The translations under genes were made by a program, and so were the position numbers. A stretch of 64,000 nt of DNA from Glebionis coronaria (Eukaryota; Streptophyta; Magnoliopsida; Asterales; Asteraceae), in assembly GCA_025667525.1 (NCBI GenBank), contig CM046882.1, positions 549,022,630 through 549,086,629 on the forward strand. Direction: 5' to 3'. Within the stretch, counting starts at the first letter, position 1; each line of letters begins with the position of its first letter. The notes beneath the pieces are model-generated. The model did no database searches. It was given only the letters and a program-made list of their open reading frames with translations, and was not told the DNA's origin. This document shows, piece by piece, positions 1-9,775 of the stretch.

Positions 1-202
1 GACCCAAACATGTAAGCCCAAGCCCATTACAAGGCTTGGGTATATAAACCCTCTCCTTTGATGGAGAGGGTGTGTGTTCCTCATTTTTACACATAGTGAA
101 AAAGTGTTTTTCTTTCACTTTCTCTCTCTAAGTGTGCGTGTTCTCACCATCTCTCTATCTCTTTCTCTCTCTAAAACATAAGCAAGATTTACATATCCTA
201 CA
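1..202 (+). repeat. 5' LTR of Copia-A, 3' portion only
   Basis: Bases 1-202 match 15901-16102 with only two substitutions (position 2 and position 137), about 99 percent identity. The LTR ends with CA at 201-202, just before the primer-binding site. The missing first ~129 bases correspond to 15772-15900. The segment holds a TATA box, a GC-rich hairpin and a long CT-rich stretch (110-177). Confidence 0.95.
41..70 (+). promoter_or_regulatory. LTR TATA box followed by a perfect hairpin
   Basis: TATATAAA at 41-48 is followed directly by CCCTCTCC (49-56), a six-base loop and GGAGAGGG (63-70), an exact 8-bp inverted repeat. The same arrangement is in the 3' LTR at 15941-15970. The spacing puts the stem at or near the expected transcription start, so it would be at the 5' end of the element RNA. 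TATA function is inferred from position and sequence only. Confidence 0.65.
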
Positions 203-204
203 AA

Positions 205-218
205 TGGTATCAAGAGCC
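205..218 (+). other. Primer-binding site of Copia-A
   Basis: TGGTATCAAGAGCC begins two bases after the LTR end. It resembles the complement of the initiator-methionine tRNA 3' end used by most plant Copia elements (usual form TGGTATCAGAGC), with an extra A in the middle. Confidence 0.85.
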
Positions 219-464
219 ATGGGATGATTGTATTGTTCATGTGTTTGTGTTCTTGATTATCTCGCCATTTTTGATCCATTTTCACACGTCCAAAATTTTT
301 TTTGTGTTTTTTATGGTTTTTTCTTGATACAAATCTTCTACATAGTTGTGGTAGGGATTTGGTATAGTTACTTTGGCTAAAAACACAAAATTTTTGGGTG
401 TTTTGATCATTTTTTGGCTTAAAATCACGAATTGGTTGAGTTTTGTCCGAGAAAAGTGGGAATT

Positions 465-832
465 ATTCCGATCAGGTCATCGGAAAGGGGTTTATAGGAC
501 ATCCCGATCAGTATAATCGGAATAGGGTTTAGGGATTCCGATTTTGGTACTTTCCGATTAGGTATTCCGATCAAGGTATTCTGATTTGGTATTCAGATTT
601 GATATTCCGATTTGGTATTCAGATTTGATATTCCGATTTGTGCATTCCTATAAGGACATTCCGATTTGATATTCCGATCAGGGTATTCCGATCAGCATTC
701 AGATAATCACATTCCGATCAGCATTCAGATAATCACATTCCGATCAGCATTCCTATAAAGTATTCCGATAGGACATTCCGATCAGCATTCAGATCACTAT
801 TCCGATCAACATTCGGATAATCACAAATTCGT
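465..832 (+). repeat. ATTCCGAT short-repeat cluster in the Copia-A leader
   Basis: About thirteen exact ATTCCGAT copies, plus variants such as ATTCAGAT and ATTCTGAT, are packed into roughly 370 bp, mostly 12-13 bp apart, between the primer-binding site and gag. Some units form a higher-order repeat: a block of about 26 bp is repeated almost exactly near 684-735. No open frame runs through the block, so it is untranslated leader RNA. Confidence 0.85.
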
Positions 833-977
833 GTGTAATTTGGACTTGGAATTTTTGGTTTATCGAGGACATATTTTAGGGGATTTTAACATTGTATCTC
901 GACTTCAACTCACAACAACAAACACATTTACTTTCTTTCATTGATCGATCAACGTTTGTAAATCTTCACTTACTGAA

Positions 978-3037
978 ATGGAGTACACATCTCTTACGGA
1001 TAAGTCCATCCTCTCGGGTACGGATAATCGTCTACCAATGTTGGTGAAGACTATGTATGAGGAATGGGCTTCCCGAATGGAACTTTATATGTTGAACAAG
1101 GAGAATGGACATCTCATTTGGGCATCGGTGCTCAATGGACCATTAGATTATGGTACAGTGACGGAAGGTACAACTACTCGTCCTCGCACAACGGGTGAAT
1201 TGACTGGAGATATGAAGATTCAAGACAAATGTGATAAGTATGCTAAAACCATCATTCTCCAAGCCCTTCCTCCAGATGTCTACAAACTCGTCAGCAAACA
1301 TAAAGTTGCCAAAGAGTTATGGGATAGAATTCGTGTTCTCATGCAAGGCACCTCGTTAACTAAACAAGAATGGGAGTGTAAGCTTTATGATACTTTTGAT
1401 AAGTTTGCCTATGTGCCACGGGAGACTCTCAATGATTACTATCTGAGATTTACCCTATTGTTGAATGAGCTCAATATCTATGGCATGACAATTCCTAGCT
1501 TTCAATTAAACACCAAGTATTTGAACACTCTTCCTTCAGAATGGAAAAAATACGTGACGGATGTTAAATTGGCTAAGGACTTGCATAACACCAATGTGGA
1601 TCAACTTCAAGCTTTTCTTCAACAACACGAATGCCATGTGATCGAGGCTCGGTTGTCTACACCTCAAGTTCATGATCCACTTGCAATGTATGCTTCTCAA
1701 CAAAACATGGCTTATACTTATCAACAACCATCATACTTGCAGCAATCACCACCACACACCTATCAGCAACCATCTTATCAACCACCAATGATGCCACAAC
1801 AAGCATTTCAACAAGGTGTTCATCAACAATCTTTTCCGCAGCAACCATCATATCAGACATCACCATCACAAGCCAACACTTCTCCATTGGGCTATACTCC
1901 TCAGCAAGGATATTTTCCAATTGAAGCACAACCAGCACAAGCTTTCTACTCTAATGAACTTCCACCAATCCAAGCACCGGTCTTTACTCCAAATGATACG
2001 CCAGCTGATGTTCTAAACCATCTCACAGCCTACTTGTCAAAACTTGTTTCAACTAGAGGATTTCCACCAACAAACAATCAGCTTCGCACCTCATCAAATC
2101 CTCGACAACAAGCCACTGTTCAAGATGGTCAAGTGACGGTGCAACCAATTCAGGGAAGGCAAAATTCATATGGACCTCCTACAAGGACTAGGAACAATCA
2201 AGCTGTGAATTCTCAAGCGAGTGGAAATGGGAGTCCTATTGGTCCTAAGAAGGTTGTGACTTGCTACAATTGCCGAGGACAAGGTCATATGGCTAGGGAA
2301 TGCACTCAGCCGAAAAGGAGGAGGGATGATGCATGGTTTCGTGAGAAGATGTATTTGGTTGATGCTCAGTCTAAGGGGAAGATTTTGGATTCAGAGGAGT
2401 TAGCATTTCTTGCAGACCCAGGGGCAGCAGATATTGAAGGCATTGCAGTCGTTTCTACTTCTAATGCAGCTTATCAAGCAGATGATCTTGACGCATATGA
2501 TTCGGATTGTGATGACATTCACTTTGCCCAAGCTGCTCTCGTTGCTAATCTCTCTCACTACGGTTTTGATGTCGTCAGTGAGGTACCAACCACATCTAAT
2601 AATATTGATCATAACCAACATCAAGTTGGGCATGAAAAAGACAACCTCGAACAACATTCAGGAACTAGTAACTCAAATGATGTGGTACCCAATCCTACAC
2701 ATTTGAGTGAACCTCAACCAAATGCTATGACGGGTATGGAATCTTATGCTCAACATGATTTAGTCATGGTGCCTAAACATATTACTGATCAAATGCATAT
2801 GGCCCTCAGACAATCCGTATATACCAATTCCACCCTAACTGCTGAGCTTGCGTTGCATAAAGAAAAGGTCAAAACTTTTGAAATGGTCCCTCAAGCAGAG
2901 AAAATAACATGTTCTGAATTTGACCAATTTCGTTTTGAGAAGATTGAACACTTGAAAGAAATAGAATCATTAAAAGCTAATCTTTCTAATGAATTAAAGA
3001 AAAGGAGTCGGTTGTCAATGATTTTCATAAACTTAAA
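978..3037 (+). pseudogene. Copia-A gag: capsid region and CCHC zinc knuckle
   Basis: The frame opens at an ATG at 978 and encodes a Copia-type Gag. An N-terminal capsid-like region (roughly residues 1-230) is followed by a Gln/Pro/Ser/Tyr-rich low-complexity stretch (about 235-330) and a CCHC knuckle reading CYNCRGQGHMAREC (about 430-443), which in this family binds genomic RNA. Acidic and coiled-coil-prone sequence follows. The nominal frame runs to 3125, but from about 3012 the matching sequence is in another frame, so an indel lies in the purine-rich stretch near 3000-3012. Gag normally forms the virus-like particle in the cytoplasm; here it could not join to pol without frameshifting. Confidence 0.85.
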
Positions 3038-4867
3038 ATGGATTTCGAAACTCTCGAGTCTAAAAAGGTTGAATCAGAAATTAATGCTACCAAACTTCTT
3101 AAATTCAAGGAACAACAGCTTTTAAAACAATACGCTTCCACAGAAAAGGTTCATCTTTTAACTAAATCATTTAAAGAACTCGAACTTAAACGTCTTCAAG
3201 ATTTACCACCTAATCCTGGTTATGCAAAACAAGCTCAGGAATATATTCCCGGTCTTTATGATATGACCATAATTGGCAAATCGAAAGAAGCACCTTTTGT
3301 TCGTAGTACCGAGGAGACACAATCACTTGCGGATGAAACTCATTCTAAAATACTTTCAAAATTCCATACAATTGATTATGATCAACATAACAAAGATCAA
3401 TTTTCGAAAAAGACACGCATTCGCTTACAAAAGGAATTAGCAGAATTGACAGTTCTTGTGCCCCAAAGTTTGTCAAATGAAAACCTTTCTAGTACGTCTC
3501 CTATAAGTAAGGCGTCCGTTAATTTAAATGCGGTACACCAACACTTAGCCGACTTTGACAAGGTCATTTTGGAACGTACGACAGCTTCGGCCATAACGGA
3601 AGGTGAATGGAACTTTGAGCACACTAGAGCTGCGTTCCGAAACGAAATTGTTCCGTTTGTAGACAATGTTAAAGCTTGTCTTCGTAATCTTGATCAAGAT
3701 TTGCTTTTGGAAATAGAAGAAGTTAGACGTGTTTTCAATGAAATGAATGATGCTTATGAAAACAGTTTATTTGAAATAGAACGGGTTTCACGCCAAAATG
3801 ATCAGCTTCTGAAGCAAGTGATGTCTCATGATATAGTCTCTGTCTGTGTGCATAAAAGTATTGATAATGATTCTATTGTGCATAATGTTGAATCTGTGGA
3901 TAATGTGGTAGATAGTAATTGTCACGAATCTGACGCTGAATTTTTAAAGCTTCAAGACTCATATTCTTCGCTTTCAAAACGTTTTGATGAGATTCAAACA
4001 CATTGTATTTCGCTTGAATGCAAGCAACAATTTATTCAAGAAATCTTTGAAACGTCATTCGAAGGTGTTAATATCGATGATGCAAATTTTGAAAAGAATT
4101 TTCGATTGAATTTACAATCAAAACATCGTCAGCCAAGTGACAAAATTGCTCAATCTTTTCCGATAGACATAGAGAAATCTAAGAAGCTTAACTGTGTGAA
4201 CGTACTTGAGGCCGCTGAGAATTTTAAACTTGATCTAGATAATCGAGTTTCCAAGATTTTGTCAAAAGTTGATAACTTAAAACAGAAAAATACACGACTC
4301 TTCGATTCAGTAAAGCCTGCATGTGTTGATACCACTGCACAGAATCAATCATTGATTGAACAATTGAATCAAAAGTCGATGGAAATATCTTATTTGAGGG
4401 AACAAATTTGTGATAAGAATCTGGTCTTGGCTGAGTTAAAGGAAACACTTCGTACTCTAAAAGGTAAGAATGTCGTGGATAACGCAGCCACTGTCTCAAC
4501 ATCGTCCTCTAGTGCAATCAAAAGGAACCTAATAGCCGTCACACCACTTAACAAGGGCCCTAGGACTAAACTATCTCAAACTTTGGTCACTAAAGATAAG
4601 GCGGAATCAAAACAAGCTTCTAATATTCCCGTGTTGCCTTCTACATGAGTAAGCACCACTACTAAGGCTCAAATATCTAAGATTAAGCGAAACAAGAAGA
4701 ATGATAGGATCTTGCCCCCATCTAGTAGTCAAGTGAAGAAGAAAGTAGAAGCCCATCCTAGGAATGTTATTTCTGTTTTGAATAAAAAGAATCATGTAGC
4801 TAAACCTAAAGGCTCTGCGGTTGTGCAGCGTTCTAAGCCTAGTGTGAATTCTAATTTGAAATGTTAG
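3012..4867 (+). pseudogene. Copia-A Gag extension, coiled-coil rich
   Basis: An open frame (3038-4648) of about 536 codons is rich in Lys, Glu, Leu and Asn with heptad-like spacing. It lies between the CCHC knuckle and the protease, where most Copia elements have almost nothing. It matches a region I associate with Asteraceae SIRE-like elements, where predicted proteins carry a long coiled-coil insert; the function is unknown. Stops interrupt the same frame at 4646-4648 (TGA) and 4865-4867 (TAG). Both are one C-to-T change from a sense codon. No catalytic motif is visible. Confidence 0.7.
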
Positions 4868-5418
4868 AATTGCAATGAATGTATGTTTTATAGTCGTCAT
4901 GATTCTTGCCTTATTGACCATGTGAATGAGATGTATGCCCGGAAAAATGGATTAGAATGGAAACCGACTGGGAAAGTGTTAACCCAAGTTGGTTGGATGT
5001 GGCGCCCCACTGGTAGAAATTTCACTATAGTAGGAAATGCGTGCCCTTTGACTAGGATCACTCCCACTAAAGCGAAGAAAGTGTGCCCTTTAACTAAGAG
5101 TACCAAGGCTATCAAAACACAAGCGTGTCCTTTAACTAGGAACACCAACACTACTGTAGGAACAAAGTGCCCTTTAACTAGGTCTACTCCCACTGTAGTG
5201 CCCGCGGATAATCCAAAACCTAAGAAAGTTGGAACTGTAAAACCTGTTAGTGCTAAAACTCTGATTAGAAAACGCAGGAAATCTAAGGGTTATAAACATG
5301 TTAGCAATTCTGATAATCTTATATCTGTATCTGCTAACACTCGGGAACTAATAGTTTCCAATGCATTGTCTACTGTTGTTATTGAAAACAGGTGGTCCAA
5401 ATTGTTCTCTGGTATTTG
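4868..5418 (+). pseudogene. Copia-A CPLTR-repeat linker before protease
   Basis: This frame is continuous with the preceding one after the TAG at 4865 and begins with a Cys-containing segment (NCNECMFYSRHDSCLIDHV). Two WKPTG-type blocks follow (WKPTGK, WRPTGR), then four CPLT(R/K) units at 5041-5190 spaced about 16 residues apart and ending in short Thr/Lys-rich spacers. After that comes a basic stretch (RKRRKSKGYKH). A frame change between about 5395 and 5418 separates it from the protease. Similar repeats occur in annotated Asteraceae polyproteins as I remember them; I know of no assigned function. Confidence 0.65.
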
Positions 5419-6288
5419 GACTCTGGTTGCTCCAAGCATATGACCGGAGATCGCTCTCAGCTCAGAAATTTCGTCAGCAAGTTTCTTGGTACGGTTCGAT
5501 TTGGGAATGATCATATTGCAAAGATAATGGGTTATGGTGAATATCATATTGGGAATGTTATAATTTCGAGAGTGTATTATGTGGAAGGTCTCGGTCACAA
5601 CTTATTTTCTGTGGGACAATTTTGTGATGCAAACCTAGAAGTTGCTTTTCGAGAGCATACCTGCTTCATTCGTAATTTGGAAGGGGTTGATTTATTGAAA
5701 GGTACTCGAGGGAATAATTTGTATACTTTGTCTCTACAAGACATGATGGCCGCTTCTCCCGTATGTCTTCTCTCCAAAGCATCGAAGACTAAGTCATGGT
5801 TATGGCATCGACGGTTATCTCATCTTAACTTTGACGCTATTAATCACTTGGCGAAAAACGAACTTGTTCGTGGTCTTCCTAAACTATCATTTCACAAGGA
5901 TCATTTGTGTTCCGCGTGTACAATGGGGAAAAGCACTAAGAAATCATACAAACCCAAGACGGAAGACACCAACCAAGAGAAACTTTATCTTTTGCATATG
6001 GATCTTTGTGGGCCAATGCGTGTTGAAAGTCTTAGTGGCAAAAAGTACATCCTCGTCATTGTCGATGATTACTTTCGGTTTACATGGGTGAAATTTCTTA
6101 AAGCAAAAAATGAGGCACCTAAATTCATCATCGGATTTCTCAAGATGATTCAAGTGCGTCTTAACACTACTGTCCGACGCATTCGTACAGATAATGGAAC
6201 CGAATTTGTTAATCAAATCTTGCATGATTATTATGAAGAAGTTGGCATATCTCATGAAACATCCGTTGCACGCACCCCACAACAAAAG
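5392..6288 (+). pseudogene. Copia-A aspartic protease and integrase N-terminal half
   Basis: The protease active-site triplet Asp-Ser-Gly sits in WYLDSGCSKHMTG (Asp codon at 5419). The integrase zinc-binding module follows with His139 and His144 (WHRRLSHLN) and Cys173 and Cys176 (CSAC), numbered from 5392. The catalytic core shows the first two acidic residues, Asp204 (HMDLCGPM) and Asp267 (RTDNGTEF). The third (Glu) is lost from this frame because a one-base deletion near 6286-6290, just after TPQQ, shifts the reading. The nominal ORF end at 6342 is therefore out-of-frame sequence. Confidence 0.9.
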
Positions 6289-7319
6289 GTGTCGTTGAAA
6301 GGCGAAATCGCACACTTATGGAAGCTGCTCGAACGATGTTAATTTACGCAAAGGCTCCATTGTTTTTATGGGCAGAAGCAGTATCTACAGCAGTGTACAC
6401 CCAAAACCGGTCACTAATTCGTAAACGCCATGGTAAAACACCTTATGAGCTTCTCCATGGAAAAGTACCAGATTTATCATATCTTCATGTATTTGGTTCT
6501 CTTTGTTATCCAAATAATGATGGTGACAATTTGGGAAAACTTCAACCAAAGGCTGATATTGGTATTTTCATTGGTTACGCCCCCGCAAAGAAGGCATACC
6601 GAATCTACAACCGTAACTCTCGCAAGATCCTCGAAACTATGAATGTTGATTTTGATGAGCTGACAGCAATGGATTCTGAGCAAAGCAGCTCTGAACCCGC
6701 ACTTCATGAAATGGGACCCAGTAATATTAGTTCTGGTCTTGTCCCAAACAACCCTACTTCATCATCATTTACACCACCTTCTAGGACTGAATGGGATACG
6801 TTGTTTCAACCGTTCTTTGATGAAGTCTTTACTCCTCCAAGTATTGTTGCTCCAGAACCTGAGGTAATAGCTCCGGTCACCGAAGTTGTCGCTCCAGCAA
6901 CCGAAGCACAATCAGACACATCTGCACCTACAAAAAGTAATTCTCAACCAACACCCGAACCAACTACCCATGTCATGCCTATTGATGATGAAGAGGATGA
7001 TGATGATCACGATTTGGAATTCGCTCAAATGCGTGAACTTTCATTCTTTGGTGTACCCATTCCCGACCCTAATCAAGCCGGGTCGTCCACCTCAGAGGAA
7101 GCTCCTTCTACGGTTTACTCCAATCCACGGATTCGTGAACATGACAGCAAGTGGACAAAGGATCATCCTATAGATTCTATTATTGGTGACCCTGATCGTC
7201 CGGTATCCACACGAAGTCAGTTACAAGAAAGTGCAATGTTTTGTCACTTTGATGCTTTTCTCACTGAAGTTGAACCTAAGACATGGCAACAAGCTTTTAC
7301 TCAATCATGTTGGATATAA
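6289..7319 (+). pseudogene. Copia-A integrase C-terminal part and linker to RT
   Basis: After the one-base deletion the integrase continues in the next frame (open from 6318). It has the usual Copia C-terminal block (FLWAEAVSTAVY, HGKTPYELLHGK, HVFGSLCY, and GYAPAKKAYRIYN). A Pro/Thr/Ser- and acidic-rich linker follows (DDEEDDDDHD), then the start of the RT module. The frame ends at a TAA at 7317-7319 where the family normally reads through to MQEEL. The sequence on both sides stays in register, so this is a nonsense change rather than a true end. Confidence 0.88.
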
Positions 7320-8834
7320 GCTATGCAAGAAGAACTTAATGAATTTATACGTCTTGAAGTATGGGAACTTGTCCCATGCCCGGATCATGTTCAGTTACTC
7401 ACTTTGAAATGGGTTTACAAGGTGAAACTCGATGAGTTAGGCGGAATATTGAAGAACAAAGCTCGACTAGTAGCTCCTGGATACAAGCAATTATTGGGCA
7501 TCGACTTCATGGAATCCTTTGCACCTGTTGCCCGTTTGGAAGCTATTAGACTATTCCTCGCTTATGCAGCCCACATGAATATGATCGTCTATCAGATGGA
7601 TGTGAAGACGGCATTTCTTAATGGTGAACTCAAGGAAGAGGTCTATGTTCAACAACCGGATGGTTTTGTGAATCCTAATTATCCTAATCATGTGTACAAG
7701 CTTAAGAAGGCTCTCTATGGGTTGAAGCAAGCTCCTTGCGCATGGTATGATCTTTTGTCACAGTTCCTAATTACGTAAGGCTTCGCTAAAGGCAAGGTGG
7801 ATCCCACGCTGTTCATTTAGAAACGAGGTAAAGATATGATTATGGTACAAATATATGTTGATATTATATTTGCAGCCTCGACCCAAACTTTATCCGACGA
7901 ATTTGGGACACTCATGTTTTCCAAGTTTAAGATGTCAATGATGGGTAAGGTATCATTCTTTTTAGGTCTTCAGATATCTCAGAGTCCCAGAGGCATCTTT
8001 ATCAATCAATCCAAGTATGCCCTTGAATCACTAAAGAAGTACAAGATGGAATCTTGCGACCCCGTGGATACTCCAATGGTGGAACGAACTAAGCTTGATG
8101 CAGATCCACATGGAGTTGCCGTTGATCTGACACTTTATCGTGGAATGATCGGTACTCTTCTGTATATCACAGCTAGTCGACCTGATCTTCAATTTGCTAT
8201 ATGTATGTGTGCTCGGTATCAAACTAGGCCTACTGAGTTACACTTAGCTACTGTTAAACGGATCTTTCGATATCTTAAAGGAACCATTAATCGGGGACTT
8301 TGGTATTCGAAGGACTCTTCTATTGCACTAATGGCATATGTAGATGCGGATCACGCGGGTTGTCAAGATACAAGGCGTAGTACGAGTGGAACTTTGCAAC
8401 TACTAGGAGATCGACTAATCAGTTGGGCATCGAAAAGGCAGAAAAGTGCTGCAATTTCAAGTACGGAAGCAAAATACATAGCTATGTCCGGTTGCTGTGC
8501 TCAAATTCTTTGGATGAGATCGCAATTAACCGACTATGGTCTAGGTTTCAACAAAATTCCGATGTACTGCGACAACAAGAGTGCAGTTGCCTTATGCTGC
8601 AACAACGTTCAATTCTCCCGGTCGAAGCACATTGACATTCGCTACCACTTCATCAAGGAGTAAGTGGAAAATGGAGTAATCGAGCTTTATTTTGTCCGAT
8701 CTGAGTATCAATTGGCGGATATTTTCACGAAGGCTTTAGATCGCGCTCGAATTGAATTTTTGGCCGACAAGCTAGGAATGAGAACCTTCTCGCCTGAGAC
8801 TCTTAAGGAACTAGCAGATGAAGCGAAAGAATAG
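7320..8834 (+). pseudogene. Copia-A reverse transcriptase and RNase H, inactivated
   Basis: One reading frame spans 7323-8834 but is broken by TAA at 7776, TAG at 7818 and TAA at 8661. RT motifs include [31 protein letters not shown] and [12 protein letters not shown]. The catalytic box, normally Tyr-Val-Asp-Asp, reads YVDIIFAA at 7854-7877: one Asp codon is missing. RNase H follows with [25 protein letters not shown] and the CDNKSA segment, and ends with an ADIFTKAL-type tail before the TAG at 8832-8834. RT and RNase H would copy the element RNA into DNA in the particle; this copy cannot do so. Confidence 0.93.
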
Positions 8835-9775
8835 TGGTGGTAAACTATTCTCCGTATCCTTGGTGATCATTTGTATATATTGTTTATACTTTTATCTACA
8901 AAAGCAAAATACAAAAATATAAAACCATATAAAAACCATAAAAATTGAAAAATTCATAAAAAATCCAAAAATATTTTTACTTTATTTTTCAAAGGCGTGT
9001 CTTTTGGTACGATAATATTTACGGCCTTAGAAATGTTGATTAATATTTACACGGCGCCATAGATAGAGTTCGTACAAAAGTTGTAAATATTTCATAAAAC
9101 ATGCCTAAATGGCTTGTAGTTATTTCAGACTGCAATCCGGTTTTCACATTAAAGTCAAGTATTTCTTATGAAAGCTTTGGCTCACAACGGGAATTAATTT
9201 TCTCGGGCAAGGTTTACTTTAAAACCTTGTAAGGGATCAAGTTTACTTTATAACTTGTTCTAACACAAATCTATGTACGCCTCAGTGCATTTATTTGTTA
9301 AAACAAGAGAAGTCTTGTTTTTATGAAGCTATCATCTCTACAACCATAGCAATCTACAATTAGTATCTACATACTCGACTATGCGACTACTCAAACGACG
9401 ACTACAGCTCTTTCGATCGAACACGGGTCAACAATTGAGGGGGAGCAATTGTCAAGCATTCAGAATCTTCGATGCCGAACGTGCCAAGCTCACTAGTTGG
9501 TGTCAAGACAACAATACCAATCGTACACGTGGTGACAAGAGATGACTTCAACATGACGAGGCGACCAACATATGCTGACAAGAACCATTTGATCTTATCA
9601 TACGATGTTCTCATCTATCAGGTCCAACCTTGTCAATTCTTTTCTAAAATGGTGAATATGTGATCATGTTACAACTCGGTATCATATCTCATACGTTTGA
9701 TATCATGAAGATAAAATGGGCTTGCATTTTTCTTCCCAAAACCTTTGTTAAAACTTCATTAAATCAGTTGATATT
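8835..9775 (+). other. 3' noncoding region of Copia-A, first part
   Basis: No open frame of note follows the pol stop. An A-rich stretch (about 8900-8980) is followed by mixed sequence. A polypurine run TTGAGGGGGAG at about 9435-9447 looks like a polypurine tract but lies 6.3 kb before the 3' LTR. The last five bases (ATATT, 9771-9775) are the left target duplication of the solo LTR. Confidence 0.6.

Noticed and set aside
978..8834. Active Copia element
   Set aside because: LTRs are young, but stops, frameshifts and the missing catalytic Asp rule out autonomous activity.
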